Positions 1-6,052 of a stretch of 25,439 nucleotides of DNA are shown here, piece after piece. Origin of the DNA: Modestobacter sp. (GTDB lineage: Bacteria > Actinomycetota > Actinomycetes > Mycobacteriales > Geodermatophilaceae). The stretch spans positions 1 to 25,439 of the forward strand of contig JAOPVN010000297.1 in assembly GCA_025966175.1 (NCBI GenBank), in the 5' to 3' direction. How positions within the stretch are numbered: the stretch's first letter is position 1; each line of letters starts with the position of its first letter. Made by a program: the position numbers and the translations under genes. Under the pieces are notes generated by a model. The model had not been told where the DNA came from. It was given only the letters and a program-made list of their open reading frames with translations, and ran no database searches.

Positions 1-143
1 CGCTCACCACGACCTGGGGCGCCACCTTCTCCGTCGACGGCGGCGTGGCCGCCCAGGTGCCGGGCACGACGACGACCCAGGGCGCGCCGGTCACCTTCTC
101 CGTCCGGCAGGCCCGCACCGTCCTCACGAACCCCTACGACTGA
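1..143 (+). CDS. C-terminal end of an unidentified protein (5' end outside window)
   Basis: An open frame enters from the left edge (first full codon at base 3) and ends with TGA at 141-143, giving the last 46 residues of a protein. The visible tail is rich in Thr, Gly and Val in an alternating pattern (TTWGATFSVDGG, then GAPVTFSVRQ), which resembles beta strands of an extracellular immunoglobulin-like or carbohydrate-binding domain. No catalytic motif is visible and I do not recognise the family. Codon use is typical of its neighbours, with nearly every third base G or C, so the frame is probably real. A surface or secreted protein is only an inference from composition. Confidence 0.55.
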   Translation, partial: LTTTWGATFSVDGGVAAQVPGTTTTQGAPVTFSVRQARTVLTNPYD

Positions 144-190
144 CCAACGGGCCCCCGCCACGGTGACGCCATCCGCAGGCGCCACTCCTG

Positions 191-208
191 ACCCTCCCCC
201 AAGAGGGT
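191..208. terminator. Possible hairpin after the first gene
   Basis: ACCCTC and GAGGGT form a perfect 6-bp inverted repeat around a 6-nt loop (CCCCAA), 48 nt after the TGA at 141-143. There is no T tract, so this could be a weak factor-assisted terminator or simply a chance hairpin in GC-rich DNA. Confidence 0.25.
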
Positions 209-262
209 GAGCGCACGAAAGGGAGCCGGCCCAGCGGCCTGGCACCACCGCACCCTGGACGT

Positions 263-499
263 GTGAGTCTCTTCGGACGAGTCCGCCGCGGCAGTCCCGC
301 GCCGTCGGTCGACACCGAGCAGCCGCCCCCGCAGCTGCGGGTGTGGCGCGGAAACGGCGGCTCGGGCGACTGGTTCTGGCGGATCACCGCACCGGGCGGC
401 CGGTGGCTGGCCAACGACAGCGCCCGCTCCCACGACGAGGCGATGGAGAAGGGGCTGGCCGCGCTGAGGGCAGCGGCCCCGCCACTCGCGGACCACTGA
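263..499 (+). CDS. Small hypothetical protein, possibly YegP/DUF1508-like
   Basis: A 78-residue protein starting at GTG. The centre (about residues 30-70) reads DWFWRITAPGGRWLANDSAR followed by SHDEAMEKGLAALR. A short strand with an aromatic-x-aromatic pair, a turn with GG, an 'anything odd' strand and then an Ala-rich helix recall the small YegP/DUF1508 fold, whose function is unknown. The match is by eye and weak. There is no signal peptide, membrane segment or Cys motif. The N-terminus is basic and the rest soluble. It stands alone between a 119-nt upstream gap and a 116-nt downstream gap. No clear Shine-Dalgarno precedes the GTG, so a leaderless transcript or a different start is possible. 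Confidence 0.5.
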   Translation: MSLFGRVRRGSPAPSVDTEQPPPQLRVWRGNGGSGDWFWRITAPGGRWLANDSARSHDEAMEKGLAALRAAAPPLADH

Positions 500-594
500 C
501 CCCACACGCTGCGACAGGGCGCGCCCGGAAGGCACGGGCCGCGACGAGACGGGGTTGGTGCACAGCCATCTGCGCGGAGGACGGTTGACGTCAC

Positions 595-606
595 CTCCTC
601 GAGGAG
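595..606 (+). promoter_or_regulatory. Palindrome that contains the ribosome binding site of the next gene
   Basis: CTCCTCGAGGAG is a perfect 12-bp palindrome. Its right half GAGGAG is the Shine-Dalgarno sequence for the ATG at 616 (9-nt spacing). The left half could pair with it and hide it in the mRNA. Another perfect palindrome, TGACGTCA, lies just upstream at 586-593. Regulation by either is an inference. Confidence 0.35.
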
Positions 607-615
607 ATGACTCGA

Positions 616-774
616 ATGGCCTGGTGGGCATGGTTGCTGCTGGGCTGGGCGGTCGTCGCCACGCTCCTGGCCCTGTGGTTGGGCAAGGTCGCGCGGCACA
701 TCAAGCGCCGGGAACGGCTCGATGCCGAACGCCGATCCCTGGACGAGCAGCTCAGGCACCACCGAACCGGCTGA
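616..774 (+). CDS. Small single-pass membrane protein, 52 aa
   Basis: A short gene with Shine-Dalgarno GAGGAG at 601-606, spaced 9 nt from the ATG at 616. An in-frame ATG at 607 abuts the Shine-Dalgarno and is therefore unlikely. The product begins with a Trp-rich hydrophobic helix (WWAWLLLGWAVVATLLALWL, about residues 3-22). A strongly basic and charged cytoplasmic tail follows (ARHIKRRERLDAERRSLDEQ), which may be a short coiled coil. It ends at TGA 772-774, only 3 nt from the end of the oppositely oriented membrane protein gene. Function is unknown; the shape is that of a small membrane-anchored adaptor. Confidence 0.5.
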   Translation: MAWWAWLLLGWAVVATLLALWLGKVARHIKRRERLDAERRSLDEQLRHHRTG

Positions 775-777
775 GGG

Positions 778-1416
778 TCACCGTCCCCGCGATACCGCCT
801 GCAGCACGACCGCGAGCAGCACCAGGGCCGTCACCGCCTCGCCGCCCTCCTCCAGGTAGACGGCGAACGCCAGCGCCACCGGGCTCGCCGAGACGGACCC
901 GACCGCACCGGTCAGCTGGTCCAGTCCCAGCGCTGCCACGGCATAGGCGGTGAGGGCTCCGGTCACCGGCACAGCGCCCGGCACCGACCACCGCAGCCCC
1001 GTCCAGAGCAGCAGCACCAGCCCGGCGATCGTCAGCGCCACCCCGCCGGAGAGCGTGAGCAGCCGACCGCCGTCCTGTTCCGCCGACGAGTGGACGCTGA
1101 CCGCTTTGGCGCCGGCGAGCACCACCGCCCCGGCAGCGATCAGGGCCCACCACCAGCCCGCCCGGCGAACGGCGCGCCAGGAGGCGAGGCCGGCCAGCCC
1201 GGCGACGAGGACGAACACGCCGGTGGTGAACAGCCGCGGGAGCGAGCCCAGCGCGTCGAGGTCGAACAGCCGGCGCACGCCCGGTGCGGCGCAGCGCCCC
1301 ACCGCGCAGCGGACCTCAAGCAGCAGCCCGGTGGTGAACAGCAGCCCGCCCACCGCGGCGAGCACCAGCACCCAGCGTGCGCGCCGGGGCAAGCCCGTCG
1401 GCACGGCAGGAGCCAC
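778..1416 (-). CDS. Hypothetical multi-pass membrane protein
   Basis: About 212 residues when started at the GTG at 1416, which has a good Shine-Dalgarno (GAGGGGGA at 1423-1430, 6-nt spacing). The frame stays open to an ATG at 1473 with a poorer ribosome site, so a 231-residue form is possible. The protein has roughly six hydrophobic helices: RWVLVLAAVGGLLFTTGLLL near the start, a second near VFVLVAGLAGLA, then WWWALIAAGAVVLAG, a segment with LTIAGLVLLLW, and two in the C-terminal third. An extracytoplasmic stretch between the first two helices carries two Cys (EVRCAVGRCAAPG), which could form a disulfide. An acidic EEGGEA motif lies before the last helix. I do not recognise the family. It is convergent with the small gene at 616-774 and its 5' region faces 1587. 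Confidence 0.6.
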   Translation of the reverse strand: MAPAVPTGLPRRARWVLVLAAVGGLLFTTGLLLEVRCAVGRCAAPGVRRLFDLDALGSLPRLFTTGVFVLVAGLAGLASWRAVRRAGWWWALIAAGAVVLAGAKAVSVHSSAEQDGGRLLTLSGGVALTIAGLVLLLWTGLRWSVPGAVPVTGALTAYAVAALGLDQLTGAVGSVSASPVALAFAVYLEEGGEAVTALVLLAVVLQAVSRGR

Positions 1417-1533
1417 CCCGAGTCCCCCTCGCGTCACTCGACCATCATCCCGTCGCAACTGTGACAACCACATGACGGCACCCTGACGATCCCCGCATGA
1501 TCACCCAACTGCCCGACCGAGGCTTTGGCAGCA

Positions 1534-1574
1534 TTTGTGCCACAAACGCTCAGCTGGCACGAACCTTGTGCCAG
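1534..1574 (+). promoter_or_regulatory. Operator-like cluster of TTGTGCCA half-sites
   Basis: TTTGTG-C-CACAAA is a perfect palindrome at 1534-1546, and CTGGCAC/GTGCCAG form a 7-bp inverted repeat with a 7-nt spacer at 1554-1574. The octamer TTGTGCCA occurs in direct orientation at 1535-1542 and 1566-1573, 31 nt apart (about three helical turns), with an inverted near-copy between them. The block ends 12 nt before the ATG at 1587, so it may be a repressor site or, for the second repeat, an mRNA hairpin in the leader. Confidence 0.4.
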
Positions 1575-1586
1575 TAAGAAGTACAC

Positions 1587-1769
1587 ATGCTCGCTGTCGT
1601 GATCGTCGCCGTCTGGACAATGATCGCCATGGCTGTCGCTCTGGTCATCGGCGGCGCCATCCGCGTGGCCGATCGGCGCGCTCCCTTCACCGACCACCTC
1701 GCCGGTCTCCCGGCGGATCTCACGGTGGAGGACATCCTGGGCGCTGGCGCTGTTCAGCCCAGCCGCTGA
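1587..1769 (+). CDS. Small membrane-anchored hypothetical protein, 60 aa
   Basis: The ATG at 1587 opens a 60-residue protein. The first 25 residues are one transmembrane helix (MLAVVIVAVWTMIAMAVALV), followed by GGAIRVADRR and a soluble tail that includes LPADLTVEDILGAGAVQPSR. The tail contains a short acidic helix (TVEDIL), a plausible protein-interaction patch, but no enzyme motif is present. A weak Shine-Dalgarno (AAGAAG) lies 5 nt before the start. The unusual inverted-repeat cluster immediately upstream suggests that the gene is regulated. I do not recognise the family. Confidence 0.55.
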   Translation: MLAVVIVAVWTMIAMAVALVIGGAIRVADRRAPFTDHLAGLPADLTVEDILGAGAVQPSR

Positions 1770-1902
1770 CCCGATCGCCGCGCAGCGCTGGACGTTCGCC
1801 CGGCGGTGATCGCGACTTCTCACTACGGTCGCAGAGCAGAGGTTGTCCTGGCGCTGACCAGGGCACCGCACTGCTGACGTCACCGATGGGAAGAGGTCAC
1901 AG

Positions 1903-2451
1903 ATGTTGGTCCGCCGGATCGCCCGGCCGCTGCTCGCGTAGTCGTTCATCTGGGGTGGCATCGACACCCTCAGGAACCCGCAGAGCCGCGTGCCTGGCGC
2001 CGCCCCGATCGTCGAACAGATCACCGAGGTGGCCGACAAGCAGCTGCCGGTCGAGCTGCCCCGGGACGTCGAGCAGTGGGTGAAGATCGACGCCGCGGTG
2101 AAGGTCGGCGCCGGCTCGCTGTTCGCGCTCGGCAAGCTGCCCCGCCTGTCCGCGCTGCTGCTCACCGGCTCCATCGTCCCCACCACGCTGGCCGGGCACC
2201 GCTTCTGGGAGCACGACGACCCCAAGGAGCGCTTCGGACAGCTCAGCCACTTCCTCAAGAACCTCGGCCTGCTCGGCGGGCTGCTGCTCGCCGCCGTCGA
2301 CACCGAGGGCAAGCCGTCGGTCGGGTTCCGCGCCAAGAAGACGGCGGAGAAGGCCGTGGCCGGCGCCGAGGCCAGCTACGAGAAGGCCTCCAAGAAGGCC
2401 GCCAAGGCGCAGAAGAAGGCGGCCAAGCAGGCCAAGAAGCTCAAGTCCTGA
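1903..2451 (+). pseudogene. DoxX-family membrane protein interrupted by an in-frame TAG
   Basis: The expected start is the ATG at 1903, with AAGAGG 6 nt upstream. It reads MLVRRIARPLLA and then meets TAG at 1939-1941. The same frame continues SFIWGGIDTLRNPQSRVPGA and runs open to TGA at 2451, so it lacks only that one codon. This N-terminus is the typical first helix and conserved IDTLRNP segment of DoxX-family membrane proteins (members of the family have four helices). The open part after the stop could start at GTG 1990 (153 aa, to 2451) but has no ribosome site there and loses the first helix. Two later hydrophobic segments (SLFALGKLPRLSALLLTGSI and LKNLGLLGGLLLAAV) remain. The last 35 residues are a Lys/Ala-rich, highly basic tail. 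A nonsense mutation, sequencing error or stop readthrough are all possible. Codon use past the stop is still normal, so the lesion is recent or not real. Confidence 0.7.
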
Positions 2452-2461
2452 CCAGGGCCGC

Positions 2462-3514
2462 ATGAGCTCGGCACCACTGACACCCGCGGGCGCGCTCCGG
2501 AGGATCGCCTTCCTCCTGGAGCGCGCCCGCGAGCCGTCCTACCGGGTCAACGCCTTCCGGACGGCGGCCACCGTCGTCGCCGGACTGGACGACGCCGAAC
2601 TCGACCGGCGCATCCGCACGAAGACCCTCACCGACCTCAAGGGGATCGGGGACAAGACCGCCGCGGTCGTGCTCGAGGCACACCGCGGCGACGTCCCCGC
2701 CTACCTCGCCGGGCTCGAGGAGTCCTACGCCGAGCTGACCCCGCTGGCCGATGACGCCGCAGCCCTGCGCGCGGCGCTCAAGGGCGACCTGCACGCGCAC
2801 TCCGACTGGTCCGACGGCGGCAGCCCGATCCGGGAGATGGCCGACGCCGCGATCGCCATCGGGCACGAGTACCTGGCGCTCACCGACCACTCCCCCCGGC
2901 TCACCGTCGCCAACGGCCTCACGCCCGAGCGGCTCGAGCAGCAGCTGGACGTGGTCGAGAAGCTGAACGAGGAGCTCGCCCCGTTCCGCATCCTCACCGG
3001 CATCGAGTGCGACATCAACGTCGACGGATCGCTGGACCAGACCGACGAGCTGCTGGGCCGGCTGGACGTCGTCGTCGCCAGCGTGCACTCGGAGCTCCGG
3101 GCACCCAAGGCGCAGATGACCGAGCGGATGCTCGCCGCCGTCGCCAACCCGCACACCGACGTCCTGGGCCACTGCACCGGCCGGCTGGTCATCGGCCGCC
3201 GGCAGCGCAACGGCACCCAGCGGCCCCGGCCGGAGAGCGAGTTCGACGCCGACGCCGTCTTCCGGGCCTGCGTCGAGCACGGGACGGCGGTGGAGATCAA
3301 CTCCCGCCCGGAGCGACTGGACCCGCCGCGTCGACTGCTCACCAGAGCCGTCGAGCTGGGCTGCGACTTCTCCATCGACACCGACGCGCACGCCCCCGGT
3401 CAGCTGGACTGGCAGGACGCCGGGTGCGCGCGGGCGGTGGAGTGCGGCGTCCCGACCGAGCGGGTCATCAACACCCTGTCAGCGGAGGAGCTGGTGGCGC
3501 GCACGCACGGCTGA
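2462..3514 (+). CDS. PHP-domain metal-dependent phosphoesterase with N-terminal helix-hairpin-helix region
   Basis: A 350-residue protein starting at ATG 2462, 10 nt after the DoxX frame. Residues 1-85 resemble the N-terminal part of PolX-type polymerases: a helical segment (RVNAFRTAATVVAGL) and a helix-hairpin-helix (LKGIGDKTAAVVLEAHRG). From about residue 105 it is a PHP domain with the expected metal-ligand motifs in order: GDLHAHSDWSDGG, LALTDHS, GIECDI, VVASVHSE, VLGHCTGR, EINSRPERLDPP and SIDTDAH. The polymerase palm of PolX is missing, so this is the stand-alone PHP family that keeps the DNA-binding front end. Members are presumed to hydrolyse phosphate esters using two or three metal ions. 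Its 3' end overlaps the convergent ATP-grasp gene by 36 nt. Confidence 0.88.
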   Translation: MSSAPLTPAGALRRIAFLLERAREPSYRVNAFRTAATVVAGLDDAELDRRIRTKTLTDLKGIGDKTAAVVLEAHRGDVPAYLAGLEESYAELTPLADDAAALRAALKGDLHAHSDWSDGGSPIREMADAAIAIGHEYLALTDHSPRLTVANGLTPERLEQQLDVVEKLNEELAPFRILTGIECDINVDGSLDQTDELLGRLDVVVASVHSELRAPKAQMTERMLAAVANPHTDVLGHCTGRLVIGRRQRNGTQRPRPESEFDADAVFRACVEHGTAVEINSRPERLDPPRRLLTRAVELGCDFSIDTDAHAPGQLDWQDAGCARAVECGVPTERVINTLSAEELVARTHG

Positions 3515-4348
3515 CCTCGGCGGTAGCTGCCAGGACGCACCGAGGAGCCGGTTCAGCGCCGGGTCGAACGGGTCGAGCCCGCCGCCCGGGTAGGGCGTCA
3601 GCTCGCCGAACCAGACCTCGCCGTCGACGTCGTAGAGGTCGACCCGGATGAAGTCGAAGTCGGCACCCAGCGCCTCGGCGACCTCGGTCATCTCCGCCAG
3701 GCACCCCGGCGGCGGCGTCACCGGGCCGGGCGCGACCGCCTCCACGACGTCGACCGGCGTCCAGTCCGGGGTGTACAGCCGGCGCCGGTGCTCCCCGAAC
3801 CGACCGGTGTCGACCTGGATCAGCTCGACCCGGCCGCCGAACACCAGGAACTTGTGGTCGGCCGGCGGCAGCCCCGAGCCGAGGAACTCCTCGGCGATCA
3901 GCAGCCGCCGCGCCTGGCTGTAGACCCACTCGCCGCGGTCACGGAACAGCGGCTCGTCCAGCCAGTCGGTGGCGATCCGGGTCAGCTCCGCGGCGTCCGG
4001 GCGGCCGGTGCCGATGTGCACCCGCGTCGTGCCGTGGTTGGGCTTGAGCACCCACCGCGGCGGCAGGTCGATGCCGGCCAGGTCGGCGGCGTCGGTGCCG
4101 GTCCACAGCACCCGGGGCACGCTGAGCGCGGGGAGCACCCGGGCCGCGTGCTGCTTCATCGCCAGCTTGTCGCCCAGCTGCCCGATCAGCGGCCGCCGGT
4201 CGTGCACCACCCGCCAGTTCACCTTCTCGGTGAAGCTCTGCGGACGCCGGTCGGCCGGCCACGCGCCGTGCGCCTGGCCGTAGAGGACGGCGCGCTTGAG
4301 CCGTAGCGGCAACCGGCGGACGACGGACTGCGGGACACGCTCCAGCAC
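3479..4348 (-). CDS. TupA-like ATP-grasp ligase
   Basis: 289 residues from a GTG at 4348 preceded by a strong Shine-Dalgarno (GGGGGAGAGG, about 7 nt away). Recognisable family features are SFTEKVNWRVVHDRRPLIGQ and GDKLAMKQHAA near the N-terminus, then WVLKPNHGTTRVHIG (the ATP-binding lysine and glycine-rich loop), LIAEEFLG, KFLVFGGRVELIQVDTGRFG, DFIRVDLYDVDGEVWFGELT and YPGGGLDPFDPALNRLLG at the C-terminus. These match the ATPgrasp_TupA family, named after teichuronopeptide biosynthesis in Bacillus. Members are thought to join amino acids or other amines to acidic cell-surface glycans. It is divergent from a glycosyltransferase gene at 4388, so a role in decorating a surface polymer is likely but inferred. 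Substrate is unknown. Confidence 0.85.
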   Translation of the reverse strand: MLERVPQSVVRRLPLRLKRAVLYGQAHGAWPADRRPQSFTEKVNWRVVHDRRPLIGQLGDKLAMKQHAARVLPALSVPRVLWTGTDAADLAGIDLPPRWVLKPNHGTTRVHIGTGRPDAAELTRIATDWLDEPLFRDRGEWVYSQARRLLIAEEFLGSGLPPADHKFLVFGGRVELIQVDTGRFGEHRRRLYTPDWTPVDVVEAVAPGPVTPPPGCLAEMTEVAEALGADFDFIRVDLYDVDGEVWFGELTPYPGGGLDPFDPALNRLLGASWQLPPRSAVRARHQLLR

Positions 4349-4387
4349 CCGACCGCCTCTCCCCCGTCACGACACGCCGCGCACAGT

Positions 4388-5632
4388 GTGTGTCAGCCAG
4401 GCGCGGCGCCGCTCGTAGGGTCTGGCGGTGACCACGGCAGGGGCCCAGCGCTGAGTTCGACGCCCTCCTCAGCACCCCCCGGCGGCGTCGGTTTCGTCGC
4501 GAAGGACCCGTGGCACCCGGCGATCCGCCGCGAGCAGATGATCGCCGGGCACCTGGTGCGCCGCGGGATGCCGGTGCGGTTCGTGCAGGCCCCGGCCGAC
4601 GCCCGGCGGCTGCGCACCGACCCCGGCAACTGGTGGCGTCATCTGCGCCGCGCCCGGTTCCAGACCGTGGCGCCGGGGATCTCGGTCACCGAGCGCTCGA
4701 CGGTCCAGCCCGGTCTGCGCAACGGGTTCGCCGAGCGGGTCGACGCGGGCCTGCTCGGTTCGTTCCTGCGCCGGTCGGGCTGGGACCCGGCGCTGACCGT
4801 CTTCATGCTGCCGTGGGAATGGCGCGCTGCCCGCACGCTCGGTGGTCGGGTGGTCTTCGACTGCACCGACGACTGGGCCCGGCTGCTGCCCCAGGCCCGC
4901 GGGCTGCCCGACCAGCTGCGGCGGATCGCCGACGAGGCCGACGAGGTCGTCGTCGTCAACCAGCTGCTCGCCGACCTCTTCCCGGGCCGGACGCCGGTCG
5001 TCGTCCCCAACGGCACCGACGAGGCGCTGCTGACCGCCCCCCAGACGGCGCAGCGGTTGGCGCGGCACGCGGTCTACGTCGGCAGCATCTCCGAGCGGTT
5101 CGACGTCGACCTGGTGCGGGCGGTGCTCGCCGCGCTGCCGGACTGGACGCTCACGGTGCACGGCCAGCTGGTGTTCGCGCTGCGGGCGCATGCCGCGCGC
5201 GAGCGGTTCCTGGCGCTGCCGCAGGAGACCGGTGGGCGGTTCCGGTACGAGGGGCTGCTCTCCCGGGAGCGACTGCCGGACGTGCTGGACGGCGCTGCGG
5301 TCGCGCTGATCCCCGACGTCGCCAGCATCGCGCTGGGCCAGTCGTCGATGAAGACCTACGACTACTGCGCGCGCGGCGTCCCGATCGTCGCGACGGCGGG
5401 CCACCTGGAGCACTCCAGCGACACCCCACCGCACACCTACGTCGTCGCGGGTGCCGACGAGATGGCCGCGGCGATGCAGGCGGCCGCGGACGAGCCGGTC
5501 AGCTGGGCGAAGGAGCGGACCAGCTGGGCCGCCGAGCGCACCTGGGACCGGCGGACCGACGCCTGGCTGGACGCCACGCTGGGCGATCGTCCGGTCCACG
5601 CGACCGGGGTGCCGACCGCGACCAACCCGTGA
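4388..5632 (+). CDS. Glycosyltransferase, GT4-like (GT-B fold)
   Basis: 414 residues if begun at the GTG at 4388. The start is uncertain: there is no Shine-Dalgarno, and the first 32 residues are low-complexity Gly/Pro/Ser. Recognisable sequence begins at VGFVAKDPWHPAIRREQMIA. The N-terminal Rossmann half includes VVFDCTDDWARLL and ADEVVVVNQLLADLFPG followed by VVVPNGTD, the linker typical of GT-B enzymes. The C-terminal half has HAVYVGSISERFDVDL, VALIPDVASIALGQSSMKTY and DYCARGVPIVATAGH, the donor-site pattern of GT4-like family members. It probably transfers a sugar from an NDP donor to a cytoplasmic lipid-linked glycan. It is divergent to the TupA-like ligase (39-nt gap), suggesting a shared pathway. 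Acceptor and donor cannot be read from the sequence. Confidence 0.82.
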   Translation: MCQPGAAPLVGSGGDHGRGPALSSTPSSAPPGGVGFVAKDPWHPAIRREQMIAGHLVRRGMPVRFVQAPADARRLRTDPGNWWRHLRRARFQTVAPGISVTERSTVQPGLRNGFAERVDAGLLGSFLRRSGWDPALTVFMLPWEWRAARTLGGRVVFDCTDDWARLLPQARGLPDQLRRIADEADEVVVVNQLLADLFPGRTPVVVPNGTDEALLTAPQTAQRLARHAVYVGSISERFDVDLVRAVLAALPDWTLTVHGQLVFALRAHAARERFLALPQETGGRFRYEGLLSRERLPDVLDGAAVALIPDVASIALGQSSMKTYDYCARGVPIVATAGHLEHSSDTPPHTYVVAGADEMAAAMQAAADEPVSWAKERTSWAAERTWDRRTDAWLDATLGDRPVHATGVPTATNP

Positions 5633-5653
5633 TCGCGCTGACCGTGTGTCGAC

Positions 5654-5670
5654 CGCTGCTCTACGCAGCG
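5654..5670. terminator. Hairpin after the glycosyltransferase gene
   Basis: CGCTGC and GCAGCG form a perfect 6-bp stem with a 5-nt loop (TCTAC), 22 nt after the stop at 5632. A short T-containing run (CTAGCTTTCC) follows but is not a classical U tract. Confidence 0.35.
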
Positions 5671-5688
5671 TGGCTCTAGCTTTCCGCC

Positions 5689-5829
5689 ATGACCCGTATC
5701 GCCAACTCCGCTGTCGCCGAGTCCGTCGACCCGGCCATCGCTCTCGCCGACGCGCTGCAGTCCGGCTTCGCCGCCCAGCGCTCGGGCTGCCAGCGCGCCC
5801 GGACGACGACCCGGACCCCGCCCCGCTGA
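5689..5829 (+). CDS. Small hypothetical ORF, possibly the 5' part of a frameshifted gene
   Basis: The ATG at 5689 opens 46 codons (MTRIANSAVAESVDPAIALA and on) ending at TGA 5827-5829. The first 33 residues look like a normal soluble N-terminus. After QRSG the frame turns into Arg/Thr/Pro low complexity. Two other frames look more protein-like downstream. One frame (codons starting near 5781) reads LPARPDDDPDPAP. A third (from about 5828 to TGA 5975-5977) reads through GLLGLTTAAGPADRGADPFS and ends SLYACRCGVVRSAL. Two one-base deletions would join the three pieces into one protein of about 95 residues ending at 5977. I can support the ATG frame only weakly, and the composite less so. There is no Shine-Dalgarno. 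Confidence 0.3.
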   Translation: MTRIANSAVAESVDPAIALADALQSGFAAQRSGCQRARTTTRTPPR

Positions 5830-6052
5830 CCGGACCACCGCCGAGCCGCTCCCTGCGAGCCGGCAGGGGCTGCTCGGGCTGACCACCGCCGCTGGCCCGG
5901 CCGACCGGGGCGCCGATCCGTTCAGCGGTGCCTCGCTCTACGCCTGCCGGTGCGGCGTGGTCCGCTCGGCCCTCTGAGCCGGCGAGCCCCCACGGCCGGC
6001 CGAGCTCGGCACCCGGCGAAGGCCGGACCACACCGGTTGACAGACTGACGAC

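Noticed and set aside
1555..1570. A sigma-54-like promoter (TGGCAC, 5 nt, TTGTG) upstream of the gene at 1587.
   Set aside because: The -12 GC is GT, the match falls inside a larger symmetrical repeat, and Actinomycetota generally lack sigma-54.
1497..1577. A 26-codon ORF (MITQLPDRGFGSICATNAQL and on) upstream of the gene at 1587.
   Set aside because: No ribosome site, codon use unlike coding DNA here (many A/T third positions), and it lies across the inverted-repeat cluster.
4416..4454. TAGGGT followed by a GTG 8-codon mini-ORF as a leaderless start for the glycosyltransferase.
   Set aside because: The GTG at 4428 is out of frame with the glycosyltransferase and ends at 4454; no -35 matches and there is no sign of a frameshift.
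6037..6042. A perfect TTGACA before cysC as a -35 element.
   Set aside because: It lies only 11 nt before the ATG, so the matching -10 would be inside the gene, and none is present.
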